Position numbers and translations under genes: made by a program. From UMGS1696 sp964457685 (GTDB lineage: Bacteria > Bacillota > Clostridia > Oscillospirales > CAG-272), in NCBI GenBank assembly GCA_964457685.1, contig CAYWFS010000019.1:1-37422 (forward strand): a DNA stretch of 37,422 nt. The letters run 5' to 3'. Of this stretch, positions 15,454 to 23,819 are shown piece by piece (within the stretch, counting starts at the first letter, position 1; every line of letters starts with the position of its first letter). The notes under the pieces were generated by a model. The model was not told the origin of the DNA. It worked only from the letters and a program-made list of their open reading frames with translations, and ran no database searches.

Positions 15454-17772
15454 TTAGATTATTTCAGTGTCGCATCTTGTGGATTCAAGACCGTCTGCAT
15501 GAGCGTAAAGTCTTGTTGTGCCGCTGTGTTTGATTCTTACGGCAACGGAGATTTTTCCCGCAAACATACGTCTTATGTTGGAGCGTACAGGCTCATGGTC
15601 GAATACGGCGGAACCCGTGCCTACTATCTCTCCAAAGCTGTTTACTTCAAAGCGTACTGTCGGGTCTGCGTTCGGAACATAAAGTCCGTCACTGTCAATG
15701 GTGTAGCAGGTGAATATTGCCGTGTCACCTACTTTAGCATCGGGAGTTTCGCAGTCAATCTTTAGTGCTACAGGCTTACCCGTAGTCTTGTGACCGTCAC
15801 GACAGCATTCGATTCCGTTTTTGTAGCCTATGACCTCTATCTCGCCCGGGTGATATTCGACTTCCCATGCGGCATGGTCGTAAGGTTTAAGCTCGACCTT
15901 TCCCTGACTTTTTCCGTCAACAAAAAGCTCGGCAGAATCGCAGTTTGTGTATGCCCATACTTTAAGCACCTCTCCCTCGTGTCCGGGATGATTCCAGTGA
16001 GGAATGAGATGTATCATCGGCTCGCTTGTCCAAAGTGCCTTATTGTGCCAGAATGCGTCCTTTTTGAGCAGGAACATATCAATAGCACCTGAGCATGAGG
16101 AAAGACGCGGCCAGTTTGTTTCACCTCTGTGGTCGAAGCTTATCCACTGGTACGAACCCATTACCCATTCACGTTCGGCAATGAATTTCCATGTGCGTTC
16201 ACGACCTCTGAACCAGTCGCTGGAGTCTCTGTCGTAGCAATGAGTAAGTCCCATCTGCGGGAAATCATCGTAATACCAGCCTCTTGTGGTCGAGGTTGCA
16301 CAGCATTCGGTAGAAACAATAGCTCTGTCGGGGAATTTTGCGTGAACCGCATCGTATGAGTCGAGACCGTAGTTTATTCCGACAATGTCGAGGTTTTCAT
16401 ATACCGTGGAGTTGTCGGGACGGTCACAGGCGGCGGTTACGGGACGTGTGGAATCAAGCTGACGGGTTCTTGCAAGGAGGGATTCGAGAATGCGTCTTCC
16501 TCTTTCTTCGGCGAAAAGCATTTCCTCGTTTCCTATGCACCAGAAGAATACGGACGGACGGTTACGGTCTCTCTTAATGAGCATTTCCAGCTGTTCCATA
16601 CCTTCTTTTGATGATGTGAACCAGCGTATTTCATCGAGAACTATGAAGCCGCCGTCGTCCAGTGCGTCCATCAATGCTTCAGCCTGCGGATAGTGGCTTG
16701 TTCTGTAGCCGTTTGCCCCCATGTCGGAGAGCATTTTTACCTTGTATCTGAAAATGTTATCGGGAACGGCTTTTCCGACAAGTCCGCAGTCGTAGTGTCC
16801 GCAGACTCCGCATATTTTCTCGTGACGACCGTTGACGAAAAGTCCGTGATTCGGGTCACATACTACTTCTCTGTAGCCGTAGCGGTCGGTAACGCTGTCA
16901 ATTTCTTCACCGCCGACTGTAACTGTTGTCACGGCAGTGTACATATGTCCGTCTCGAACCTGCCAAAGAATCGGGTCGATTACGACGTTTCCGTAGTCTA
17001 CCGTGGTGTCGCATCTCGGTGCAAGAGTTGCTTCACATGAGCATTCGCCTGCTTTTACTCCGTTTTCGTCAACGAAATATGTTTTGATTACGGCGTTTGC
17101 TTCGGCTGATGTGGTGTTTTTCACGGTAACGGAAACATCGGTACGCCATTCATGCTCACTCTGCTTTTGCGGCTTGATGTAAACTCCCCAAAGGTCTACG
17201 CATATGGGATTTGTCTTCACGAGCCATACATGACGGTAGATTCCCGCACCCTCATACCACCAGCTTTCATGGTGACTTGAGTCTATGTATACGGCGATTA
17301 TGTTGTCCTTGTCGAAGAAAACGAAATCCGTTACGTCAACCTCGAATGAAGTGTAGCCGCTGAAATTGTGGTATAACGGACAGCCGTTTACATATATGGC
17401 AGACTGACCGCTTACTCCCTCGAAGTAAAGAGTGATTCGTTTGTCTTTGTCCTCGGGGGAGAGTCTGAAATGCTTGCGGTACCATGCGTTATCGTATTTG
17501 ACGTAGCCGAGAGCATTGTTTTCGTTTTTGTCAAAGCTTTCCTCGAGAGCATAGTCGTGCGGAAGTGATACCCATCTCCAGTGGTCGGAGTTGTATTCCA
17601 CGTTCTGTCTGGAGTCGTCGGGGTTGTCGTTGTAGTCGTAGGATGCCGCACCCCATCTTTCACGGACTGTTTTCGCACCCGTGTATATGGGACCTTTGAC
17701 TATGGGACGAGTGCGGACTATATCTCCCTTGTGAAAGAGCCATCCGCCGTCAAGACTTATCTTCTGTCTCAT
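15454..17772 (-). CDS. Glycoside hydrolase family 2 protein with DUF4982 (beta-galactosidase-like)
   Basis: A 772-residue enzyme of the shorter GH2 branch. It has a sugar-binding sandwich (about 1-190), Ig-like domain (about 190-300), barrel with acid/base Glu416 in WCIGNEEM and nucleophile Glu489 in VSTECC, a DUF4982-type segment (about 590-660, EVLKVWAYTNCDSAELFVDGKSQG), and a C-terminal Ig-like GH2 C5 domain. Related proteins are beta-galactosidases, beta-glucuronidases or similar exo-enzymes, so exact specificity is open. There is no signal peptide. It lies 30 bp after the SGNH esterase gene on the same strand with AGG upstream of the start, so the two probably form an operon for deacylating and trimming one oligosaccharide. 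Confidence 0.9.
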   Translation of the reverse strand: MRQKISLDGGWLFHKGDIVRTRPIVKGPIYTGAKTVRERWGAASYDYNDNPDDSRQNVEYNSDHWRWVSLPHDYALEESFDKNENNALGYVKYDNAWYRKHFRLSPEDKDKRITLYFEGVSGQSAIYVNGCPLYHNFSGYTSFEVDVTDFVFFDKDNIIAVYIDSSHHESWWYEGAGIYRHVWLVKTNPICVDLWGVYIKPQKQSEHEWRTDVSVTVKNTTSAEANAVIKTYFVDENGVKAGECSCEATLAPRCDTTVDYGNVVIDPILWQVRDGHMYTAVTTVTVGGEEIDSVTDRYGYREVVCDPNHGLFVNGRHEKICGVCGHYDCGLVGKAVPDNIFRYKVKMLSDMGANGYRTSHYPQAEALMDALDDGGFIVLDEIRWFTSSKEGMEQLEMLIKRDRNRPSVFFWCIGNEEMLFAEERGRRILESLLARTRQLDSTRPVTAACDRPDNSTVYENLDIVGINYGLDSYDAVHAKFPDRAIVSTECCATSTTRGWYYDDFPQMGLTHCYDRDSSDWFRGRERTWKFIAEREWVMGSYQWISFDHRGETNWPRLSSCSGAIDMFLLKKDAFWHNKALWTSEPMIHLIPHWNHPGHEGEVLKVWAYTNCDSAELFVDGKSQGKVELKPYDHAAWEVEYHPGEIEVIGYKNGIECCRDGHKTTGKPVALKIDCETPDAKVGDTAIFTCYTIDSDGLYVPNADPTVRFEVNSFGEIVGTGSAVFDHEPVRSNIRRMFAGKISVAVRIKHSGTTRLYAHADGLESTRCDTEII

Positions 17773-17802
17773 GCCTTTTACCTCCGTTTTTGTCGGATAG
17801 AT

Positions 17803-18861
17803 TTATTTGAGGACTTCTTTTACCGCTTTTCCTATAGCCTGAGCCATGCGGAAGAAGCCAAGGTCGTTCGGGTGGCAGTCATCAACGGTACAGCTGTCAC
17901 TAAGCTCTCCGTCGAATATTGTCGCACCATCTACAAAGTATACGTTTCGGTCTCCGTTTGCAAGAGCCTTTTTATAGCTGTTTACAACGACTTCACGGCG
18001 AAGTACATCGTATTCAATGTCGGGATGATAGTCGGGACGGGAGACGAATATAATCGGTGTGTCGGGATGAGCGGCACGGAAAACTTCGTAAAGCGGATAA
18101 TGTGTCGCTTCAAGATCCTCGGGGGTCTGTGCGTTGTGGTCGTAGTCGTAAACGAAAACAGACGGGTCAAGAGATGCAAGATACTTTGCGATAGCAGGCT
18201 CTGCATGACAGCTTCCGGAGAAACCGAGGTTTATAAAGTCGCAGGAAAGCATTCTCGAAATCATTGACTGATAAGCGTTTCCGGGACGTGAAGCACAACC
18301 GCCCTGGGTTATGGATGAGCCGTAGTAGAGTACGGGCTGAGTATATTTGTAATCCTCGGGTTCGCATATTTCGGAGGAAGCGGAAAGACCGATGTAAACC
18401 TCCTCAACAGGGTCGTAAAGGGGCATATTTATCGTGTAGGTGTGCATTTTTCCGTCCGTGTTTTTCCATGAAACATAGCCGTGATTGCGATTGCCCGGAA
18501 CGAACGAGTTTACGTAGCGTTCCTTACCGTCTATCGTAACGTAAAGGTCAAATCCGGACTGACCGAGCATGGTGATGTGTGCCATGGGGGTATTGTCGGG
18601 CATTACCGCACGGATTGCGATGTAGGGGGAGTTTGTCGCAAATCTGATACGACCGCCGGCTGTGTTTGTGTTGAGCCATTCTACCGACTTCGATACTTCC
18701 TTTGCTTTGTCGGCAGGCATACGGAGGAAGTTTTTGCCATGCTCAACTATTGCGATACCGTGTATTTTAATCGGTGCGTCCTTTGAGTCGAGCCAAACAA
18801 TATCCTTCATCGGGAGGTCTGAGCTTACGGCGAGATTCTTGTCTATTTCTTCGATTTTCAT
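17803..18861 (-). CDS. SGNH/GDSL carbohydrate esterase with GxDLY N-terminal domain
   Basis: A 352-residue hydrolase with two parts. The N-terminal beta-sandwich (about 20-170) contains SGFDLYV at 102-108, the signature of the GxDLY domain. The C-terminal SGNH domain (GDSL_3 type) has YYGSSITQGG with nucleophile Ser183, a later GFSGS block and the DDCH motif (Asp327, His330) completing the triad. Such two-domain proteins are found as deacetylases in glycan loci. There is no signal peptide, so it would act inside the cell on imported, still acylated oligosaccharides. It is first in an operon with the 772-residue GH2 gene and has AAGGAG upstream. Esterase activity is likely; the acyl group and sugar are inferred only. 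Confidence 0.85.
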   Translation of the reverse strand: MKIEEIDKNLAVSSDLPMKDIVWLDSKDAPIKIHGIAIVEHGKNFLRMPADKAKEVSKSVEWLNTNTAGGRIRFATNSPYIAIRAVMPDNTPMAHITMLGQSGFDLYVTIDGKERYVNSFVPGNRNHGYVSWKNTDGKMHTYTINMPLYDPVEEVYIGLSASSEICEPEDYKYTQPVLYYGSSITQGGCASRPGNAYQSMISRMLSCDFINLGFSGSCHAEPAIAKYLASLDPSVFVYDYDHNAQTPEDLEATHYPLYEVFRAAHPDTPIIFVSRPDYHPDIEYDVLRREVVVNSYKKALANGDRNVYFVDGATIFDGELSDSCTVDDCHPNDLGFFRMAQAIGKAVKEVLK

Positions 18862-18901
18862 TTGTGGTACTCCTTTTTTCGATTAAATATCTGTTAAGGT
18901 T

Positions 18902-18954
18902 AATATACCACAAAAACGCATAATAATCAACAGCAAAATAAGATAAAATTGCTG
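18902..18954 (-). promoter_or_regulatory. Promoter of the SGNH-GH2 operon with adjacent inverted repeat
   Basis: On the minus strand TTGATT (18925-18930), 17-bp spacer, TATATT (18902-18907). Directly upstream of the -35 is an inverted repeat CAGCAA-N12-TTGCTG (18931-18954), which could be an operator. It lies only 8 bp beyond the ZIP stop and might alternatively be a weak terminator, but no T-run follows it. Confidence 0.6.
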
Positions 18955-18961
18955 AAATGCT

Positions 18962-19738
18962 TTATCCGAGGGCAACATCGAGAGCCATCATCAAGGTGAA
19001 TCCCACTGCGAAGAAGATGTTTCCTATATCCGAATGCTCTCCCTGCGACATTTCGGGGATAAGCTCCTCCACCACAACGTAAATCATAGCGCCTGCCGCG
19101 AAGCTGAGAAGATAGGGAAGTGCGGAGGTTATAAAGCCGTATATCATGACTGTGAGGAACGCAAATACAGGTTCAACCGCACCCGACAGGACTCCGTATG
19201 CAAAGGCTTTCTTTTTCGCCATACCTCCGCTTCCGAGTGGCATTGAAATTATAGCACCCTCGGGGAAATTCTGGATTGCAATTCCGAGAGACAACGCTAC
19301 CGCACCTGCCATGCTTATACTTCCGTCTCCTGCGATAAGTCCTGCGTAAACCACACCGACAGCCATTCCTTCGGGTATATTGTGGAGAGTGACCGCAAGA
19401 ACCATCATTGTTGAACGTGCGAGAGTGCTTTTTACTCCCTCTGCGGATGTGCTTCCTGCGTGCAGATGCGGGATTATCTTGTCGAGGGCGAAAAGGAACA
19501 GTATTCCTATCCAAAATCCGACAAAGGACGGAAGAAACGACAGTCTGCCCATCCACTGTGACTGCTCTATAGACGGAAGAATCAGACTCCATATAGAAGC
19601 CGCAACCATAACTCCTGCCGCAAATCCGATAAGAATACGCTGTATTTTCTCACTCATCCCTCGTCGCATGAAAAATACGCAGGCAGAGCCGAGAGATGTT
19701 CCCAAAAACGGTATTAAAATTCCTATGATAACTTCCAT
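18962..19738 (-). CDS. ZIP-family divalent metal transporter
   Basis: A 258-residue inner-membrane transporter with about eight hydrophobic segments. Two metal-site helices carry the family motifs HNIPEGMAVGV (about 118-128) and NFPEGAIISMP (about 156-166), and VVEELIPE lies near the C-terminus. These match the GufA/ZupT-like branch, which imports zinc and sometimes iron or manganese. A short basic loop with HLHAG lies between helices 3 and 4. The start follows AGGCGG. A TATAAT lies about 45 bp upstream (near 19776-19781), overlapping an A+T-rich palindromic stretch, but no convincing metal-repressor site can be claimed. It stands alone between the esterase operon and the second sugar-binding lipoprotein. 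Confidence 0.88.
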   Translation of the reverse strand: MEVIIGILIPFLGTSLGSACVFFMRRGMSEKIQRILIGFAAGVMVAASIWSLILPSIEQSQWMGRLSFLPSFVGFWIGILFLFALDKIIPHLHAGSTSAEGVKSTLARSTMMVLAVTLHNIPEGMAVGVVYAGLIAGDGSISMAGAVALSLGIAIQNFPEGAIISMPLGSGGMAKKKAFAYGVLSGAVEPVFAFLTVMIYGFITSALPYLLSFAAGAMIYVVVEELIPEMSQGEHSDIGNIFFAVGFTLMMALDVALG

Positions 19739-19843
19739 TTGTGACCGCCTGAAAATAAACTTTGTTTAATAATATTATATCCGATTGAGGCGGAAATGTT
19801 CCACTCCAAGGAGACTGTATATAGTTCCGTTTGGGCAAAGAAA

Positions 19844-19921
19844 AACACACCCGATATTTGAAACTCCCCCAAAAGTCAGACAAAAATCTAACGAATGGAG
19901 GAGTTTCACGAGTGTGTCTTT
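19844..19921 (-). terminator. Long two-part hairpin terminator after the second sugar-binding lipoprotein gene
   Basis: Two nested stems: ACACAC-C-CG (19845-19853) with CG-A-GTGTGT (19909-19917), and GAAACTCC (19860-19867) with GGAGTTTC (19900-19907). The loop is about 30 nt. On the minus strand a T-run follows the outer stem, so it terminates the lipoprotein gene; the plus strand also ends in T. It is much longer than the other terminators here. Confidence 0.7.
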
Positions 19922-19936
19922 TTATATTAAGCTTTA

Positions 19937-21484
19937 TCAGTCCTCAAAGAAGTTTTCGTTTGTCTTGTTGAGGGTCTTGTTTACAGCCTTTGTAATCTTT
20001 GCGAGAGTGGAGGAAAGGTTTTCTGTACCGCCGGTAGCCGCAGAGATAATGGTGGAACGAATCGGAATTGTAGAGAAGTGGAGGTTATAGGAGAGGTTGT
20101 CGAATACGAGCTTGAGCATACGAACTGTATCGGGGTCTCTTGCAACCTTACCGGAGAGAGTACCGTTTACATAAGCGTCAACAACTGTATCGTGAGAAGC
20201 AGCTGCGAGAACATCGAGAACGTGTACGCTCTTTTCGGGAGTCTGTACGGATGCGGGAACCATCTGCATGAAGGTGTTTACCATGATGGAGTAGTATCTG
20301 TCCTGATTTTCATCGTACTTCGGAGGGGGAAGAATACCGAAGTCTGCGTCCATTTCACGAAGAACTCTTGTCCATGCCATACATTCGGAGTAGAAGATGA
20401 CTCTGCCTTCTGCGAAAAGCTCTTCCTGGATTCTATCGCTCTGACCACGGAGATGAGAGCTGTGCTTAGAGGATCTTACGTCGAATGCAGTGTCTCCTTC
20501 GTAGAAGAGCTTATAAATCTTAGAGTAAACGTCGATTGTTTTTTCGCTTGTTGTACCGTCCACAAGTCTGCCGGTTTCGGGATCCTTCTGGATATATTTA
20601 AGACCTGTACCGCAGAAGAGAAGGTCGGCGGCAAGCTCGGAGTAGCAGATATAGCCGTAGTTGTCCATGTCGGTCATAACGCCGTCACCGTCTGCGTCAG
20701 ATACACCCTGGGATGCGATTTCAATAAACTTATCGAGAGTCCACTTGTTATTATCAACGAGTTCGTAGGGATTTTCGAGACCGTATGCTTCAATAAGATC
20801 CTTGTTGAAGTAAAGTGTTCTGATACCGTCAAAACGAGTGGTATCGAAGTCACTTGTCGCAAAATAAAGCTTATCGTTTATTGTAAGGTCGTTTACGGAG
20901 TTCTGATCCCACCATGAGCCGGAAGTATCAAAGCCGTCTATCGTGTTGAGGTCGTATATATTTCCCTCGATAGCAAGAGCGTAGTCGTTCATAAGGGAAC
21001 ATAAAGCAACGTCATATTCGGTAACACCCGACTGAACAGCCTTTCTCAGTACGTCGTGAGAGCTGCTCTGCTGGGATTCGAGTACGTTTATGTTGAGGTA
21101 GTCGTTTGTACGCTGGATTCTTTCGTATATAGCGTCGTTTACGGCTTCACCTGTGATTTCCTCCGATGTTACTGTGAGGTAGGAATACCATGAAGAAGTA
21201 CATCCGTTAAGAATTGTGAAGTCGTCACCGTTGTAGTCGCCCTCTTTAACTCCGTCTTTCCAGTTGTAGTTAACCTCGATACCGATAAGACCTTCCTTTG
21301 TTTCAGCCTCTCCGCTTACTTCATCGTCAGAGGATTCGGAGGTTTGTGTGTTTGCTGGAGTGTCTTTCGTTGTTGTGGTATCCTGAGCTTCGTTTTCGGA
21401 ACAGCCTGTCAGAGTGAATACCTGTGAAAGGGTAACGAGCGAAAGAAGTACAGCCAGAAGCTGCTTGCCCTTGCGTGTGTTCAT
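19937..21484 (-). CDS. Extracellular sugar-binding lipoprotein, second orphan paralogue
   Basis: A 515-residue solute-binding lipoprotein. The signal peptide ends in the lipobox LTGC (Cys28), then a Thr/Ser/Glu-rich linker reaches about residue 70. The body resembles the lipoprotein at 110-1600 (shared VNDAIYER, a NKWTLDKF/EWDLDTL segment and DADGDGVMTDMD, an EF-hand-like calcium loop), so the two are paralogues with presumably different glycan ligands. I start at the ATG at 21484, preceded by AAGGAG; a start 18 codons earlier lacks a ribosome site and overlaps the promoter. No sugar permease or ATPase gene is in the window, so it must use a transporter encoded elsewhere or a shared ATPase. 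Confidence 0.85.
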   Translation of the reverse strand: MNTRKGKQLLAVLLSLVTLSQVFTLTGCSENEAQDTTTTKDTPANTQTSESSDDEVSGEAETKEGLIGIEVNYNWKDGVKEGDYNGDDFTILNGCTSSWYSYLTVTSEEITGEAVNDAIYERIQRTNDYLNINVLESQQSSSHDVLRKAVQSGVTEYDVALCSLMNDYALAIEGNIYDLNTIDGFDTSGSWWDQNSVNDLTINDKLYFATSDFDTTRFDGIRTLYFNKDLIEAYGLENPYELVDNNKWTLDKFIEIASQGVSDADGDGVMTDMDNYGYICYSELAADLLFCGTGLKYIQKDPETGRLVDGTTSEKTIDVYSKIYKLFYEGDTAFDVRSSKHSSHLRGQSDRIQEELFAEGRVIFYSECMAWTRVLREMDADFGILPPPKYDENQDRYYSIMVNTFMQMVPASVQTPEKSVHVLDVLAAASHDTVVDAYVNGTLSGKVARDPDTVRMLKLVFDNLSYNLHFSTIPIRSTIISAATGGTENLSSTLAKITKAVNKTLNKTNENFFED

Positions 21485-21520
21485 GGGGGATTCTCCTTTG
21501 AATAGATATGTTATAATTAC

Positions 21521-21541
21521 ATCGTGATTATACCGCACGAT
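21521..21541 (-). promoter_or_regulatory. Promoter -10 inside an inverted repeat (candidate operator)
   Basis: ATCGTG (21521-21526) and CACGAT (21536-21541) form an inverted repeat whose 9-bp centre holds the minus-strand TATAAT (21527-21532), 37 bp before the lipoprotein start. The -35 region is poor. A repressor on the repeat would cover the -10; which one is unknown. Confidence 0.5.
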
Positions 21542-21588
21542 TATTTTTTATGTTATCTTAAAACCGAAAAATCAATGTAATATTTGTG

Positions 21589-22104
21589 TCATCTCGAACG
21601 AACATATGCAAGGATTTCGTTTGCACAAACTTCGCTTGCGTTGTCGGTCGATACTATAAGGTCATAGGCGGAGTCGTCTTTCGGAGTGATATGCTCATTT
21701 TGCCACATCGCCTTTCCGATTGCACGGTTTCCTCTTTCCTTTTCACGTTTTACAAGATTTTCTTCCGAGATTTTGATTCGGACGAAAACAGTGTCGCAGT
21801 CACCGAGGATTTCCTTTGATATTTCGTAAACATCCTGCGTGTCGAACAGACAGTTGTCTATGACAACATCCCGTCCCGATTTTGCGATTGCGGCGGCTGA
21901 GGTATACATTACGGTAAGAAAATCATGCTCCGCTTCGTCCTCGTTTTTGAATGGGTAGGAGTGAGGGGTCATATATCCGTCAACTATATCATAGGAAAGG
22001 TGATACAGCGGACTTTGCCACAGCTTTTGCAGATTCTTTGCAAGAGTGGATTTGCCCGAGCTTGACGGACCGTTGAGGATTATTATTGTTCCTTGTTCTT
22101 TCAT
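21589..22104 (-). CDS. Chloramphenicol phosphotransferase-like P-loop kinase
   Basis: A 171-residue cytoplasmic P-loop protein. It has the Walker A motif GPSSSGKS at 12-19, an acidic residue at position 39 (SYDIVDGYM) where chloramphenicol phosphotransferase has its catalytic aspartate, VVIDNCLFD as the Walker B strand, and the family's C-terminal run KREKERGNRAIG...HITP...YDLIVST. These match the CPT-like family. True chloramphenicol resistance is shown for only one producer lineage; most relatives are uncharacterised small-molecule or nucleotide kinases, so I do not call resistance. The nearest ribosome site (AGGAG) is 15 bases before the ATG, farther than usual, so the start is uncertain. 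It is a single gene on the minus strand. Confidence 0.75.
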   Translation of the reverse strand: MKEQGTIIILNGPSSSGKSTLAKNLQKLWQSPLYHLSYDIVDGYMTPHSYPFKNEDEAEHDFLTVMYTSAAAIAKSGRDVVIDNCLFDTQDVYEISKEILGDCDTVFVRIKISEENLVKREKERGNRAIGKAMWQNEHITPKDDSAYDLIVSTDNASEVCANEILAYVRSR

Positions 22105-22220
22105 GTCGGCGAAATTACATCTCCTGCGACAAACAAACTTATAATAGTAATTATATCATCATATTCATTAAAATAAATAGCCAAATAATGTACTAAACAT
22201 TAATAAATTGTTAATACTAA

Positions 22221-22249
22221 AGAAAAAACTGCCTTTTTCAGACAGTTTT
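22221..22249 (-). terminator. Intrinsic terminator of the lysine-type ABC operon
   Basis: On the minus strand AAAACTGTC pairs with GGCAGTTTT across a TGAAAAA loop, ending in a run of six T. It lies about 35 bp after the ATPase stop codon. Confidence 0.75.
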
Positions 22250-22282
22250 CAGTGTATTGTTTTAGGAATAATTAATAATTAG

Positions 22283-23020
22283 TCAGCCGTTTAAGTATCT
22301 GGTGAGGAACTCTCTTGTTCTCTGTTCCTTCGGATGGTTGAATATTTCATCGGGAGTGGAGTCTTCGAGAATGATACCGCCGTCCATGAATATAACTCTT
22401 GAGGAGACATCACGGGCAAATCCCATTTCATGAGTTACAACAATCATTGTAAGACCGCTTTTCGCAAGAGACTTCATTACTTCGAGAACCTCTCCTACCA
22501 TTTCGGGGTCAAGAGCGGAGGTAGGCTCATCGAAAAGTATTATGTCGGGGTGCATGGAGAGTGAACGTGCAATAGCTACTCTCTGCTTCTGTCCACCGGA
22601 AAGCTGCTTGGGACGAGCGTTTACGAAAGCACTCATACCAACCTTGTCGAGGTATTCTTTTGCGGTTGCTTCAGCCTCGGAGCGAGATTTTTTGAGTACG
22701 GTCATCTGGGGGCATACGCAGTTTTCAAGTACGTTCATGTTGTTGAACAGATTGAACTGCTGGAATACCATTCCGACTCTTGCACGATAAGAGGTGACGT
22801 TGTTTGCCTTATCGGAAATGTCGTTTCCCTCGAATACGATTTTACCGCCACTCGGTTCTTCAAGGAGGTTTATGCAACGGAGCATTGTACTTTTACCGGA
22901 ACCCGAGGAACCGATAACGCTTATAACGTCGCCTTTGTTTACGCTGAGATTTATATCTCTGAGTACGCTGTGGTCGCCGAAGCTTTTTTCGAGATGCTCA
23001 AGACGAAGTATTTCAGTCAT
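22283..23020 (-). CDS. Polar amino acid ABC transporter ATP-binding protein (lysine-type operon)
   Basis: A 245-residue ATPase of the GlnQ/HisP type that powers amino acid import. It shows Walker A GSSGSGKST (about 37-45), the Q-loop QQFNLF, signature LSGGQKQR, Walker B IILFDEPTSALDPE and the switch histidine in VVTHEMGFA. It is the third gene of the operon and overlaps the end of the permease gene by 8 bp, so expression is coupled. The lysine riboswitch at the head of the operon suggests lysine, possibly with other basic amino acids, as the substrate. Confidence 0.95.
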   Translation of the reverse strand: MTEILRLEHLEKSFGDHSVLRDINLSVNKGDVISVIGSSGSGKSTMLRCINLLEEPSGGKIVFEGNDISDKANNVTSYRARVGMVFQQFNLFNNMNVLENCVCPQMTVLKKSRSEAEATAKEYLDKVGMSAFVNARPKQLSGGQKQRVAIARSLSMHPDIILFDEPTSALDPEMVGEVLEVMKSLAKSGLTMIVVTHEMGFARDVSSRVIFMDGGIILEDSTPDEIFNHPKEQRTREFLTRYLNG

Positions 23021-23792
23021 TGGGGATTTCCTCCTTTTCGCTGATGTGGATTACCGCTTCGGAATCGGAACCTGAGCCGCAAATGGTGTAGGAATCGTCG
23101 CCGTCAAGCTTTTTCTCGACAAAACGAAGGATTCTTGTAACGGTAAAGGTGAGAATGAAGTAAAGTACGCAAATAACCGCATAGGTCTGGAAGGTCTGGA
23201 GATTGATTCTCTTTATAACGCCTGCCATGTAGTAAAGCTCGGAAACGCCGATTACGTTCAGTACGGATGTATCCTTGATGTTTATAACGAATTCGTTACT
23301 GATAGAGGGGAGAATGTTGCGGAGTACCTGCGGAAGTACGACCTTGACCATTGCCTGCCAGTGTGTCATACCTACGGAATAAGCACCCTCGAGCTGTCCC
23401 TTGTCAACGGAGATGATACCGCCGCGGACGATTTCAGCCATGTAAGCACCGGTGTTGATCGAAACGATGAAAAGACCTGCCGGGATAAGGGGGAGAGTAT
23501 TTCCGCCGTTGAGGAACGCATATCCCCAGTAGATGACCATTGCCTGAACCATCATAGGAGTTCCTCTGAATATCTCGATGTAAACGGAGATTATAATGCT
23601 TACGACCTTCTGAAGGATTCTTACTGCCGTATTTTTTGACTTGGGGGAAGTACGGATAACACCCGTCAGAAGTCCGATGAGGAATCCTGCGAGAGTACCG
23701 ACAAGAGCGATGAGCATGGTATATCCCACACCCGAGAGAAGGTACTGCCAGTAATCTCTGACGATACCGATAACTTCACTGAAAAATTGCAT
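23013..23792 (-). CDS. Polar amino acid ABC transporter permease (lysine-type operon)
   Basis: A 259-residue inner-membrane permease of the HisM/GlnP type. About five hydrophobic helices are visible, with the ATPase-contact EAA loop in GAYSVGMTHWQAMVKVVLPQ (about 136-155) and EIFRGTPMMVQ in the N-terminal half. The C-terminal tail after the last helix (about 225-259) is hydrophilic and acidic. Only one permease gene is present, so it should act as a homodimer. It sits 27 bp after the binding-protein gene. Confidence 0.94.
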   Translation of the reverse strand: MQFFSEVIGIVRDYWQYLLSGVGYTMLIALVGTLAGFLIGLLTGVIRTSPKSKNTAVRILQKVVSIIISVYIEIFRGTPMMVQAMVIYWGYAFLNGGNTLPLIPAGLFIVSINTGAYMAEIVRGGIISVDKGQLEGAYSVGMTHWQAMVKVVLPQVLRNILPSISNEFVINIKDTSVLNVIGVSELYYMAGVIKRINLQTFQTYAVICVLYFILTFTVTRILRFVEKKLDGDDSYTICGSGSDSEAVIHISEKEEIPND

Positions 23793-23819
23793 AATTTCTT
23801 CCTTAATTAATATAGGTGA

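Noticed and set aside
20078..20917. A 279-codon plus-strand frame opposite the second sugar-binding lipoprotein
   Set aside because: Shadow of the lipoprotein gene; no start signal and no recognisable fold.
21589..22104. Chloramphenicol resistance gene
   Set aside because: Family resemblance alone does not show resistance; most CPT-like proteins are uncharacterised.
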